Below are positions 34,356-42,780 of a DNA stretch of 50,489 nt, piece by piece (within the stretch, counting starts at the first letter, position 1; each line of letters opens with the position of its first letter). The translations under genes and the position numbers were made by a program. The notes beneath the pieces are model-generated. The model did no database searches and had not been told where the DNA came from. It was given only the letters and a program-made list of their open reading frames with translations. The stretch comes from Halorientalis regularis (GTDB taxonomy: Archaea > Halobacteriota > Halobacteria > Halobacteriales > Haloarculaceae): assembly GCF_023698535.1 (NCBI RefSeq), contig NZ_JALJCL010000019.1:1-50489 (forward strand). Reading direction: 5' to 3'.

Positions 34356-35081
34356 TCACTCTTCGACTGTCTCCCCGATGTACCCACGAGCCAGTTTCGC
34401 TTCGGCTTGTCTGAGGCGGTAGGAGAGCGTTGACCGGGGCATATCCAGTTGCTCGGCGAGGTCGTCAAGCTTGATCTGTCGGGGGGTCTCGTAATATCCG
34501 TTTTTAATCGCCGCCTTCAGCGCTGCTCGTTGTGATGCAGGAAGCGACACCGCAGCAAGCGTGTCCTGTTGCCAGCCCTCCGCATCCCGTAAGTGGCCCA
34601 TCCGAAAGGTGAGCTGTGAACGCAGTGCCGCTCCGAGCGAGTCGTACAGCATCCCGACTTTTTCGTCCGAGCGCATCAAAATGCGCCAGTCGTGCCGATC
34701 TTCTTGGCGGTGTGTTTCGAATATCAAGCCCGGCGGCAGATACCGCCCTGCAAGCGTGTGTACCGATTCACAGCCACTGATTCCTTCGAGATACGTGTAC
34801 AACACGCGTTCGTTGTTCGTACGCTTGAGGACATCGTGGTGCCGCGTTGCTGAACAGTCTGTCTCCGTTATCGACTCGCCACAGATCGAATCGTCGAGAC
34901 GGAGTTCCTCGATACGATTGAGCGCCGTTGTCGGGCCGGTGATGCGCTCGACGCGCCAGAAGTGATCTTCGGTGACACACCCGTCGAGGGAGTGGGCGAT
35001 GACGTCCGGATACTCGATAAACACGTCCATCACCGGATCCGCATTCATCTCGTATTCTATGCCGAAGGTCAATTCGCGCAT
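34356..35081 (-). CDS. Bat-type HTH_10 transcriptional regulator
   Basis: 241 residues from the ATG at 35081 (MRELTFGIEYEMN). An N-terminal GAF-like haloarchaeal sensor region (about 1-165) and a C-terminal HTH_10 of the bacterio-opsin-activator family (GYYETPRQIKLDDLAEQL, DMPRSTLSYRLRQAEAKL). Such regulators control respiration, redox or sulfur genes in haloarchaea. It is a paralogue of the regulator at 46782-47537 and of a fragment at 49165. It is read toward the rhodanese and coxA, while the promoter side faces the Htr remnant and cydAB. Targets are unknown. Confidence 0.85.
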   Translation of the reverse strand: MRELTFGIEYEMNADPVMDVFIEYPDVIAHSLDGCVTEDHFWRVERITGPTTALNRIEELRLDDSICGESITETDCSATRHHDVLKRTNNERVLYTYLEGISGCESVHTLAGRYLPPGLIFETHRQEDRHDWRILMRSDEKVGMLYDSLGAALRSQLTFRMGHLRDAEGWQQDTLAAVSLPASQRAALKAAIKNGYYETPRQIKLDDLAEQLDMPRSTLSYRLRQAEAKLARGYIGETVEE

Positions 35082-35498
35082 TATGATGCTCCTCGATTCG
35101 CAGTTGGGGAGAAAGACGAATGGCCTGTGGAGAACACGGTACGCCCCGACAGAATATCGCAATTTCCGAATCGGAGAGGCTGGGAACTCGTGCCGGGCAT
35201 ACTCGTAGCTAAGATGTTCGGCATAAAAATATTGTCGTCCGCCAAACACAGTTCTACAGATGTCCTTTATCGCATATGAGGATATCCAATCGAACCACTG
35301 ACAATCGGATGAAGTTACTCTTCTATCATTTCTTGCAGCCATACCTTGGCAGTCGCGTATTCGGATCCACCAGAATAATCTCTTTAGCCGTAGTGCTGAT
35401 CCATCCGAGACGCTCGCGAACGACCGCGGAATCGTCTGACTCCTAGGCCGTGAGGTGAAGTACCTCGGAGTCAAGCCCCGAGGCTTCACTGTCTTGGG
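35082..35498. other. 417-bp region between regulator and transducer remnant
   Basis: Holds the AT-rich start region of the regulator (aaaaatattg near 35226) and the IS-type hairpin at 35455-35489. Nothing else is recognisable, although decayed coding sequence is possible. Confidence 0.5.
35455..35489 (-). repeat. IS200/IS605 (IS1341-type) end hairpin
   Basis: gtgaag-ta-cctcgg pairs with ccgaggcttcac around agtcaagccc; read on the minus strand it is gaagcctcggggcttgac. Haloarchaeal tnpB-type elements often end in such a stem. A related, less perfect copy lies near 38611-38645. No tnpB is present. Confidence 0.45.
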
Positions 35499-35797
35499 TC
35501 AGCACTGCGCCTGCAGGTGAATTACGTTCTTCCGATCACGTACCTCGACGAGCGTCTGAGCGTCGACGAGGCTTAGCTGCTCGCAGGTGCCCTTTGTCTC
35601 GCCGTGGATCCACTCTTCGGCTGGAACGACCCGCACCGTCACGCCGAGGTCGTCAGCGGCGACAGTCAACTGTTCGACGAGTTCGCCGACGATGCTAGCT
35701 ATTTCTTCAGTAGAGGCAGCCTGATCATCTGTCGGCTCTGATACTTTTTGAATCCCCTGAGATATCTCTTCGATGCCGGTCGCAATTTTTTGTGCAG
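35499..35797 (-). pseudogene. C-terminal remnant of an Htr/MCP transducer
   Basis: About 99 codons remain. The frame opens after a TGA, starts AQKIATGIEEISQGIQKVSE and continues TDDQAASTEEIASIVGELVE, the typical C-terminal flank of an MCP signalling domain, then a tail (VVPAEEWIHGETKGTCEQL) and stop at 35499. There is no start codon and the membrane, HAMP and hairpin parts are gone. It is the third transducer trace in the window and sits directly upstream of cydA. Confidence 0.8.
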
Positions 35798-35839
35798 TTC
35801 GTCAATTTTTCGACAGATCTAAATATTAGTTCTGAAGCG

Positions 35840-35863
35840 ATAAAATATGTTCGGGTATTTTAT
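35840..35863. promoter_or_regulatory. Palindrome upstream of cydAB
   Basis: Perfect 8-bp arms ataaaata (35840-35847) and tattttat (35856-35863) around tgttcggg, about 90 bp before the cydA start. The AT arms also resemble a TATA box. Candidate operator for oxygen- or redox-dependent control, inferred only from position and symmetry. Confidence 0.45.
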
Positions 35864-35953
35864 GGAGTCGCGAACAGCGGAATTGAATAAGCACACGCAA
35901 AACGTAGATCAGGCTCCAAACTAGCGAGGGCAGTCCCGTCGCCCCCCACATCC

Positions 35954-37375
35954 ATGTTCGATCCAGTCATCGCCAGTCGACTCCAGTTCGCGCTCACGAC
36001 GATCGTTCACATCATCTTCCCGGTGATGAGCATGGGGCTCGCGCCCTTCCTCGTCTATTTCACCTGGAAAGAGATCCGCAGTGAGAAGCCAATCTACGAG
36101 CAACTCCGTCGGTTCTGGACGAAGATATTCGCCATCAGCTTCGTCGTCGGGACGGTTACAGGGATCGTCCTCGAATTCGAATTCGGGACGAACTTCGCAG
36201 CGTTCTCGACGGTGGCCGGCGAACTGTTCGGCGGGCCCCTCGCCCTGGAGGGGATGATGGCGTTCATGCTGGAGGCGACCTTTCTGGGGGTGTTTGTGTT
36301 TGGCCGGGATCGAGTCGGGGACAAACTCTACTTCGTCTCGGCGGTCGCCGTCGGGCTCGGGACTTGGCTGTCGGCGGTGTGGATCCTGATCGCCAACTCT
36401 TGGATGCAGACCCCGCGGGGCTTCGAGATGATCGAGAAGGGCGGCCGGGAGATCGTCACGCTGACCGATCCGATGGCGGCCTACCTCAACCCGCGGTTCC
36501 CGTATATGTTCGTCCATATGCAGAACGCGGCCGTGCTGTCGGTCGCGCTGTTCATGGCTGGACTGGGAGCGTACTTTGTCTTCCGACACCACGTCTGGGA
36601 GTATCCCATCGAGAACGTCGACTTCTGGGAGGCGACGCTGAAGATCGCGCTGGTGGCGCTGGTGATCACTGCGCCCCTGCAGGCGATCCACGGCGATATG
36701 TACGCCCGGCACGTCTACGAAACCCAGCCCCAGAAGTTCGCCGCGATGGAGGCCGTCTGGGAGACCGACTCCTACGTCCCCGAGTACATCGTCGCCTTCC
36801 CGACCAGCCTTGAGGACCTGACCGACCCGAAGGCCAAGGAGATATTCGGCATCGGTATCCCCGGCGGCGCGTCGTGGCTGGCCAGCGGGGGTGATCCACA
36901 GGCCACTATCGTCGGCTTGAACGAATATGGGGAGGCCCCGCCCGTCGCCATCGTGTTCTGGTCGTTCCGGTTGATGGTGGCGCTTGGCTTCTGGTTCATC
37001 CTGCTGGGGTTCTGGGGCGTCTACCGCTGGTGGCGGGGCGAACTGCTGGAGGACGACCTGCTGCACAAGTCGCTGATGCTCTCGACACTGCTCGGGATCG
37101 TCGCCGTCGAACTCGGGTGGATCGTCACCGAGGTCGGCCGCCAGCCGTGGGTGATCCAGGGCGTCCTCAAGACCACCGACGGCGTCTCGCAGGGGCTCAC
37201 CGGAGCCGAAGCGACGACGACTCTCCTCGGATTCGCCGTCGTATATCTCGGGCTGCTCGCGCTGTACACCTACGTCGTCGTCCGGATAATCCGGAGCGGG
37301 CCGCCCAGCGGCGAGGAGTTGCGCGTCGTCGAGCGCGAGGATCCGTCGGCCGAGGGGGTGGCCGGCGATGATTGA
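35954..37375 (+). CDS. cydA: Cytochrome bd-type quinol oxidase subunit I
   Basis: 473 residues with about nine membrane helices. The haem ligand His19 (TTIVHIIFP) and the conserved GRQPWVIQG near residue 395 are present, as is the sequence WILIANSWMQTPRGF typical of CydA. The quinol-oxidising Q-loop is of the short type. With CydB it reduces oxygen to water using quinol, giving high-affinity, low-pumping respiration. Its stop overlaps the cydB start (ATGATTGA). A remnant transducer and a palindrome lie upstream. Confidence 0.96.
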   Translation: MFDPVIASRLQFALTTIVHIIFPVMSMGLAPFLVYFTWKEIRSEKPIYEQLRRFWTKIFAISFVVGTVTGIVLEFEFGTNFAAFSTVAGELFGGPLALEGMMAFMLEATFLGVFVFGRDRVGDKLYFVSAVAVGLGTWLSAVWILIANSWMQTPRGFEMIEKGGREIVTLTDPMAAYLNPRFPYMFVHMQNAAVLSVALFMAGLGAYFVFRHHVWEYPIENVDFWEATLKIALVALVITAPLQAIHGDMYARHVYETQPQKFAAMEAVWETDSYVPEYIVAFPTSLEDLTDPKAKEIFGIGIPGGASWLASGGDPQATIVGLNEYGEAPPVAIVFWSFRLMVALGFWFILLGFWGVYRWWRGELLEDDLLHKSLMLSTLLGIVAVELGWIVTEVGRQPWVIQGVLKTTDGVSQGLTGAEATTTLLGFAVVYLGLLALYTYVVVRIIRSGPPSGEELRVVEREDPSAEGVAGDD

Positions 37376-38369
37376 GCCGCTGTCGCTGGCCGCCGATCCC
37401 CTCTTCGGCCTGCCGCTCGCGGAGCTGTGGTTCGGGCTGATATTCTTCATCCTCGGGACCTTCCTCTTCCTCGACGGGTTCGACTTCGGCGTCGGCGCGC
37501 TGTTTGCCACCCGCGAGGACGACGCGGAGCGCGAGCAACTGCTCGCGGCTATCGGCCCGTTCTGGGACGGCAACGAGGTGTGGCTAGTCGTCTTCGGCGG
37601 GGCGCTGTTCGCCGCGTTTCCCTCGATCTACGCCGCCCTGTTCAGCCGGCACTATCTCCTGATGTTCGGCATCCTCGGCGCGCTGATCCTGCGCGGACTG
37701 GCCCCGGAGATGTACGAGCAACGCCACGACGAGACCTGGCAGCGGTGGTGGGGTCGCTCGTTCGTCGTCGGGAGCCTTGCGGCCCCGTTCCTGCTCGGGG
37801 TGTTCGTCGCCAACTGGGCACTGGGTGCGACGGGCACGCTGACTATATCCGGAATCGTCGTCGGGTTCGCGGTCGTCGCGCTCACGGTCGTCGACGGGGC
37901 GGCGTTCCTCCGGCTCAAGACCCGCGGCGACCTGCGGGCCGACCTGCGCCGGGATAGCCTCTACGCACTGGCCGGGTACCTCGTGCTGGTCGTGGCCGCG
38001 CTGGCGACGATCTACGCGACCGTCCCAACGGTCCGAGGCGCCCTGCTCTCGCCGGTCGCGCTCGCGCTCGTTGGCCTGACGCTCGTCCTCGCGGGCGGGT
38101 ACGCGCTCGCGACCGTCCGTGACCGCTACTACGCGGCATTCGTGGCGGCCGCGGGCATGGTGTTCGCGCTGGTCGCGGTCGTCGCGCGGCTGACCTACCC
38201 CTACGTCGACCGCGCGGCCGGGGCGACGGTCTCGGAGGCAATCGTCTCGACGCTCCCGCTGAACCTCATGTCCGTCGGCGCGGCCGTGTTGCTCCCGCTG
38301 ATATTCGTCTACTTTGCGGTGCTGTACTCTACGTTTAGCGGCGAAATCGAAGCGGGGGAGTCCTACTGA
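37368..38369 (+). CDS. cydB: Cytochrome bd-type quinol oxidase subunit II
   Basis: 333 residues with about eight membrane helices. CydB motifs are visible: FFILGTFLFLDGFDFGVGAL near the N-terminus, PFWDGNEVWLVVFGGALFAAFP, and AIVSTLPLNLMSVGA near the end. The start overlaps the cydA stop, and its own stop overlaps the next ATG (TGATGG), so three genes form one coupled operon. A diverged C-terminal copy lies at 41559-42071. Confidence 0.95.
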   Translation: MIEPLSLAADPLFGLPLAELWFGLIFFILGTFLFLDGFDFGVGALFATREDDAEREQLLAAIGPFWDGNEVWLVVFGGALFAAFPSIYAALFSRHYLLMFGILGALILRGLAPEMYEQRHDETWQRWWGRSFVVGSLAAPFLLGVFVANWALGATGTLTISGIVVGFAVVALTVVDGAAFLRLKTRGDLRADLRRDSLYALAGYLVLVVAALATIYATVPTVRGALLSPVALALVGLTLVLAGGYALATVRDRYYAAFVAAAGMVFALVAVVARLTYPYVDRAAGATVSEAIVSTLPLNLMSVGAAVLLPLIFVYFAVLYSTFSGEIEAGESY

Positions 38370-38593
38370 TGGCCGACGCGAAACTCGGGTCCCGTGTGCT
38401 CGTCACCTGGCTCGAACTGACGCTGGCCGGGACCGCCGGAGCCGCCGTCGGGACGACGCTCGGCGGTCCGCCCGGCTTCATCGTCTACCTGTTCACGACG
38501 CTGGTCTCGGTCGGCATCCTCTTCTACAATGTCGACGCGCTACTGACGGCGAAAATGGGAACCGCACGCGACGAGGGGGACGAGAATTATTAA
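38369..38593 (+). CDS. Small two-helix membrane protein of the cyd operon
   Basis: 74 residues with two hydrophobic segments (LELTLAGTAGAAVGTTLGG and GFIVYLFTTLVSVGILFYN). It is coupled to cydB by a 1-base overlap and is likely a small accessory subunit or assembly factor, in a role comparable to CydX/CydH-type proteins although not recognisably homologous. Assignment is by context. Confidence 0.75.
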   Translation: MADAKLGSRVLVTWLELTLAGTAGAAVGTTLGGPPGFIVYLFTTLVSVGILFYNVDALLTAKMGTARDEGDENY

Positions 38594-38610
38594 TATACAG
38601 GGCGCGCAGG

Positions 38611-38645
38611 CCAAGTGCCTCAGGGCTTGACCCCAAGCGGTTCAC
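38611..38645 (+). repeat. Imperfect IS-end-like hairpin after the cyd operon
   Basis: caagtgcctcagggcttgac followed by cccaagcggttcac closely resembles the minus-strand reading of the hairpin at 35455-35489 (gaagcctcggggcttgac). It contains a small stem gcttg/caagc. Likely an eroded IS1341-type end; the two sites bracket cydAB. Confidence 0.4.
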
Positions 38646-38823
38646 AAAAGATGCCAGTTTTGATATCCTCCACAGCCTGAAGGCCGCAGAGGATGTCAAT
38701 CTGTGACATAGTCAGTTCAGTAGTCAAAGCTGTACTTCTCTCTACTCGCACTACTACGATATCCCCGCTTGTAGCAGCTTAGCTACCAATAGCACGGCAA
38801 AAATCACTATGCTGTGGCATTTA

Positions 38824-38846
38824 ATGTTTGTAAAATTATAAAACAT
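38824..38846. promoter_or_regulatory. Promoter region with atgttt/aaacat inverted repeat
   Basis: atgttt (38824-38829) and aaacat (38841-38846) flank the TATA-like aaaattata, about 30 bp before the AhpD-like start. It could be a promoter with an overlapping operator. Confidence 0.4.
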
Positions 38847-38874
38847 ACAAGTTCTGTAGAGGCAACATTGGTAT

Positions 38875-39453
38875 ATGGAAGACGACATCGAGGCGATGAC
38901 GCGGTTCGAAGTGCCCAATATCAACGACCTGCCCGAGGATATGCAGGAACGCATCGAGGAGGAATCCGAGCGCGCGGGATTCACGCCGAACGTCTTCCTC
39001 GCGATGGCCTACCGCCCGCGACAGGCACAGGCCTTTTTCGACTACCACGACGCTCTGCTGGAGGAAACGGCTCTGGAACGCGAGGAGATCGAGATGTTGA
39101 TCGTCACAGTCTCGGGCGTCAACGACTGCCTGTACTGCATCGTCGCCCACGGTGCGCTTTGCCGGATCTATGCTGACGACCCCTACTTGGCAGAACAACT
39201 GACTGCGAACCACCGGACAGCCAACATCAACGATGCCCACCGCGCCATGCTCGATTTCGCCGTCAAACTCACCGAAGAACCCGAGCGGATCGAGGATGCG
39301 GACCTCCAGCGACTCCGTGATCACGGATTCAGCCAAGAAGCGATCTGGGACATCGGCAACGTTGTGTCCTTCTACAACCTCTCTAACCGGATGGCCCACC
39401 TCGCGGATATGCGACCTAACCCAGAGTTCTACGACTTGGGCCGCAGTCAGTAA
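38875..39453 (+). CDS. AhpD-like / peroxidase-related enzyme
   Basis: 192 residues, all helical, with the carboxymuconolactone decarboxylase/AhpD active-site pattern C-x-x-C-x3-H (CLYCIVAHG, Cys85, Cys88, His92), an extra Cys96, and conserved FDYHDALL. Family members reduce peroxides or act as thiol-based redox partners. Length fits the peroxidase-related (DUF1308-like) group. It is a single gene with its own AT-rich promoter. The location beside respiratory oxidases suggests oxidative-stress protection. Confidence 0.85.
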   Translation: MEDDIEAMTRFEVPNINDLPEDMQERIEEESERAGFTPNVFLAMAYRPRQAQAFFDYHDALLEETALEREEIEMLIVTVSGVNDCLYCIVAHGALCRIYADDPYLAEQLTANHRTANINDAHRAMLDFAVKLTEEPERIEDADLQRLRDHGFSQEAIWDIGNVVSFYNLSNRMAHLADMRPNPEFYDLGRSQ

Positions 39454-39627
39454 TATTTCACCGGCGTCGCTTTTTGTTGTCACCCACCTAACTATAGTTC
39501 GCCAATCGTTAACAAAAGAATAGGATTGGGTGGATTGGGCTCCATCGTGAATTCTTCTCTTACTAAAGTTTTGATTGAAAAATCATAATTCTGGAAGTCA
39601 GGCCAACAATTTAAGTTGTAACTTCCT

Positions 39628-39870
39628 ATGACAGATGCAATGGTACTGAAACAGGCGGATCTGCAGTCGAAACTCGAAGAGAAGGGAGAGTTGATGCTCG
39701 CGGTGTCGGAATTCGATGAACCGTTAGAGATGCATCTCCACGACACGGAAATTGAAGACGGAACTGTCCGAATCCAGTTGACAGACGGTGTCCTCACGTT
39801 TGATGTGGATGAGATTGTTGCAGTGTGGCACCACACGCATTCACTTGCTGACTTTGGACTCGAGGACTAG
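39628..39870 (+). CDS. Hypothetical haloarchaeal protein, 80 aa
   Basis: 80 residues (MTDAMVLKQADLQ...). A beta-rich core (GELMLAVSEFDEPLEMHL, TVRIQLTDGVLTFDVDEIVAVW) suggests a small barrel, ending with HHTHS that might bind metal. It is preceded by an AT-rich leader with little other content. No family assigned. Confidence 0.65.
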   Translation: MTDAMVLKQADLQSKLEEKGELMLAVSEFDEPLEMHLHDTEIEDGTVRIQLTDGVLTFDVDEIVAVWHHTHSLADFGLED

Positions 39871-39964
39871 TCGCATCAGCTCGAGGTACGAACAGCGGCG
39901 GTGGTAGCACCCCCGCTACACGCTTTCAGCAACCTGCTTTACAGCGGAGAGAGGTGCCCCCCGG

Positions 39965-41012
39965 TTAGTCTGCAGCTGCGTTCGTCGTGGGACGCGCTTC
40001 GTCGCGAAGTTCGCGGACGGCGCTGTAGGAGACGGCTCCGCTGACCAGGAGCGCTGCGCCGAGGATGATCGCGAGGCTCACCGTGTCGAGGACCAGCATC
40101 TCGATCGCGTTGTCAATCTCGCGAATCGCCACTGCGACGGCACCCAGCAGGAGCATGACGCCGAAGTAGACCTTGATGTCTTCCTCCTCGACGAGGCTCG
40201 TCGCGGCTGCGCCGAGGCGCGCGCCGAGTGCGCTCCCGGCCAGCAGCGGCACGACGATGCTCAGGTCGACCGCGCCCGACTGGGCGTAGAGGAAGGAGCC
40301 GATCCCGCCCGAGAAGACGATCTCGAACAGGTCGGTCCGGACCGCGACCGGCACCGGGACACCGATCAGGTAAAACAGCGCGGGCATTCGGATGAACCGC
40401 CACCGACGCCCAGGAAGCCCGATAACAGGCCCGTGGCGAATGCGACGGCCAGAATCATCCACAGCGAGACGGTGAATCCGCCTCGCAGCGACATCATGGG
40501 CGGGATGGGGTAGGACTGGATCTTCTGTGCGACGTCAGAGATGTCCGCGTCCTCGAGATCGGCGTCCTCGTCGACGTCGTGTTCGAGGCCGCCGCTGTCG
40601 TCGTCGCCACCTTTCAGCGCTTCACGGGTGACGAACGCACCGATACCACCGAGCAGGAGGACGTAGGCGACGCTAACGACCGAGCCGGCCAGCCCGATGT
40701 GCTGGAGGTACTCCAGCCCAATCTTGCCGACCTCGATCCCCGCAGTGGTGCCGGCGATCATCAACACGCCGAGTTTGTAGTCGGCCTGCCCGAGGTCAGG
40801 TGTTTCAGCGTCGCGATCACCGACGTCCCGAAGACGAACGCCAGGCCGGACCCGACCGCGACGTTGGGCTCGTATCCCATCACCAGGAGCGCCGGCGTCA
40901 CCAGGAACGACCCACCCATCCCAAAGAACCCGAACAAGATCCCGATCAGCAGGCCGAACCCGGTGAACGTTTCGAGGAGGGCGACACTTATACCGAACAG
41001 TTCCATCGTCAT
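39965..41012 (-). pseudogene. TauE/SafE sulfite exporter, two 1-nt frameshifts
   Basis: The start (MTMELFGISVALLETFTG, FFGMGGSFLVTPALLVMG) and end (IRMPALFYLIGVPVPVAVRT, GARLGAAATSLVEEED) are classic TauE/SafE repeats. The protein switches frame twice: near 40800 (IATLKHL to DLGQADYKLGV) and near 40395 (SGFLGVGGG to FIRMPALFY). Adding one base at each site restores exactly 350 codons. Intact, it would be an 8-9-helix exporter of sulfite or related anions. Either it is a recent pseudogene or the sequence has two single-base errors. It overlaps the 49-aa DUF7512-like gene by ATGA. Confidence 0.85.
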
Positions 41013-41158
41013 TCATCTCGCAGCAGGCCAACGACATACTCACCGAACGCCTGTTCGAGCGCACCGTATCCAACGTAGAGGACGAGCGCCTCGATCAACA
41101 CGATGCCGATGAAGGCGGCTGCCTGCGGGTTTCCGGACAGGGAGTCGAGTCCAAACAT
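41009..41158 (-). CDS. Small membrane protein preceding TauE (DUF7512-like)
   Basis: 49 residues (MFGLDSLSGNPQAAAFIG...) with one hydrophobic helix (AAFIGIVLIEALVLYVGYG) and a charged tail ending LLRDE. The stop overlaps the TauE ATG. Such short proteins next to TauE and an MBL-fold gene are typical of haloarchaeal sulfur clusters, so it probably assists the exporter. Confidence 0.75.
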   Translation of the reverse strand: MFGLDSLSGNPQAAAFIGIVLIEALVLYVGYGALEQAFGEYVVGLLRDE

Positions 41159-41179
41159 GATGGGTGAGTGAGAATATTT

Positions 41180-41551
41180 TCAGTCGTCAGCGACGGCGCT
41201 CTCGGATGTGGCGGCACACCGGTTCGGGCCGAGTTCGAGTTCGGTCTCCTCGTCTTCGGGCTGGTACTCGCCGGCGTTGGTCGCAATGACCTGTTCGTAG
41301 TTCGGCGGCTTCGACGGGAGGTTGTCGAACATATGCTCGACGAACTCGTCTTCGGCCATCCGGAGGATTCCGTTGTTCTCCCAGATGTAGCCGACAGTCG
41401 AGAACATCGGCTGCCCGGGCGTCACGTCGATGTACTCCCCGTCGTCGGTGACTGAGAAGTGCCCGGGCAAGATCTTCACGTCGTTGGGCTCGGTCATGAT
41501 GACCTTGTGGAGCGTCTCGTACTGGACGCGCGCGGCGTCGCGGGCGTCGCC
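41180..41551 (-). pseudogene. MBL-fold persulfide-dioxygenase-like protein, C-terminal fragment
   Basis: About 122 codons of the C-terminal part of an ETHE1/sulfur-dioxygenase-type MBL protein: YETLHKVIMTEPNDVKILPGHFS, PMFSTVGYIWENNGILRM, DEFVEHMFDNLPSKPPNYEQ. The metal-binding HxHxDH part is missing. Homology starts at about 41551, where the opposite strand becomes the cydB fragment, so a recombination junction cut both genes. It would have oxidised glutathione- or CoA-type persulfides. Confidence 0.8.
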
Positions 41552-41558
41552 CTCCAGC

Positions 41559-42071
41559 GTCCTCGTCGGCCTCGCCGTCGTCGCACTCACCGTCGTCGAC
41601 GGTGCCGCCTACCTCGGACTGAAAACGCGCGGCGACGTTCGACTCGAGACCCAGCCGCTTGGCCACCTGGCACAGCTCGCCTACTTGGTCCTGGCGGTCG
41701 CCGCGCTGGTCGTCGGCAGTCGCTCGGCGTCTCACATCACGTTCCGCTCGCTGCCGACCCTGGGTCTGGTGGGACTGACGGTCCTCCTGGCCGGCATCCA
41801 CGTCCTCGCCGGCCGGGCCGACCGACACTACCTCGCGTTCGCGGCGGTCGCGGCCCAGGTGTACGGCCTCGTGGCGCTCGTCGCGACGCTGCTGTACCCA
41901 CAGATCGACCCCGCGACCGGTCTCAACGTCGAGGCGGCAATCGTGTCGACGCTCCCGCTGAACCTCTCGACAATCGGCGCGGGGTTGCTCATGCCGCTCG
42001 TCGTGTCCTACTTCGTCGTGCTGTACTCGGCGTTCAGCGGTCCGGTCGAGGACGAGGAGTCCTACGCGTAG
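41559..42071 (+). pseudogene. cydB: cydB, C-terminal fragment (second copy)
   Basis: 170 codons from VLVGLAVVALTVVDGAAYLG to EDEESYA and stop. It aligns with residues about 155-333 of the CydB at 37368-38369 (VVGFAVVALTVVDGAAFLR; IVSTLPLNLMSVGA versus IVSTLPLNLSTIGA) at moderate identity, so it comes from a different oxidase, not a recent duplication. The N-terminal half and cydA are absent. The open frame extends upstream only through antisense of the MBL fragment. Confidence 0.85.
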
Positions 42072-42078
42072 GGTCGCC

Positions 42079-42276
42079 CTACGCGTCGTGCCACTTCCGG
42101 TAGAACCCGAGGCTGAAAAGTAACAAGACCAGACCGATCCCCAGATCGCGGAGGAACGAGCCCAGATCGCCGGTACGCAGTAGCTGGAGCAGGCCGACGC
42201 CGATCAGGAAAGCGATGACGACGCCCGAAAGGACCAGCATCCACGTCGCCACGTCGGCAGACGCGGTCTCAGGCAC
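42079..42276 (-). CDS. Small membrane protein, 65 aa
   Basis: Starts at the GTG at 42276, overlapping the stop of the 34-aa gene. Two hydrophobic helices (ATWMLVLSGVVIAFLIGVGLL; GIGLVLLLFSLGFYR) and a short end (KWHDA). Convergent with the cydB fragment, with 7 bp between stops. Function unknown; perhaps an accessory protein of the former oxidase locus. Confidence 0.65.
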   Translation of the reverse strand: MPETASADVATWMLVLSGVVIAFLIGVGLLQLLRTGDLGSFLRDLGIGLVLLLFSLGFYRKWHDA

Positions 42277-42373
42277 GGACAGTCACCTCCAGATCGCGGC
42301 AGCGAGCGGTATCGTCGCTCCCGAGTTCCCACTGGGAGCGGACTGTCGCCGGCGTATCGTCTCGCTCGAACAT
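42269..42373 (-). CDS. Tiny protein, 34 aa
   Basis: ATG at 42373, sequence MFERDDTPATVRSQWELGSD, then DTARCRDLEVTVRA and TGA, which overlaps the GTG of the next gene. The tight coupling is the main evidence that it is translated. Unknown function. Confidence 0.5.
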   Translation of the reverse strand: MFERDDTPATVRSQWELGSDDTARCRDLEVTVRA

Positions 42374-42410
42374 AGGTATCCAACGGGACAGACGCTGAGA
42401 AACGTGTCGA

Positions 42411-42611
42411 TCAGTGCGTCGCAGCTTCGGGCGAGAGGCCGATGCCGGTCAGCAACACGCCGGCAGCGACAAGCAGCCCCAGTCCGAGTGCCGTGACGAC
42501 ATCGCCGAGGCTGAGCATCCAGACCGCTGCGGTCAGGCTCACGAGGACGAGTAGCGCCCCAGCCACGAACAGGGGCGTGTCGATCCGGTCGAACGTGTCT
42601 GTCGATTTCAT
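42411..42611 (-). CDS. Small two-helix membrane protein, 66 aa
   Basis: ATG at 42611 (MKSTDTFDRIDTPLF), two hydrophobic segments (LFVAGALLVLVSLTAAVWML; VVTALGLGLLVAAGVLLTGIG), ending SPEAATH. It lies in a run of small minus-strand membrane genes. No family recognised. Confidence 0.65.
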   Translation of the reverse strand: MKSTDTFDRIDTPLFVAGALLVLVSLTAAVWMLSLGDVVTALGLGLLVAAGVLLTGIGLSPEAATH

Positions 42612-42780
42612 ACGTTGACTCACAAGCAACAGTACGCGTCGTCGACTCAAAAGGGGTCGCCAGCGTGCGATTATTGACCGTTGTAGCCGCACCTTCGAAG
42701 ATACCGGAAATAATTTCGAGGTCGGGGCATTCCGGCGGTGTCGGCACGTTCCGTCGGACTGGCGGGCTACTTCGGCAGGG

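Noticed and set aside
35082-35489. N-terminal extension of the bat-type regulator to 377 residues
   Set aside because: The extra codons lack conserved features and cross an IS-like hairpin; MRELTFGIEYE matches the usual start and the remnant at 49165.
35921-37573. 550-codon open frame on the minus strand opposite cydA
   Set aside because: Low-complexity Asp/Arg/His-rich product with no domain; it is the GC-skew shadow of cydA, whose motifs are unambiguous.
38314-38706. Transposase tail in the plus frame after the cyd operon
   Set aside because: The short LHSLKAAEDVNL-like end is suggestive but has no other transposase feature; kept only as part of the IS-end-like region.
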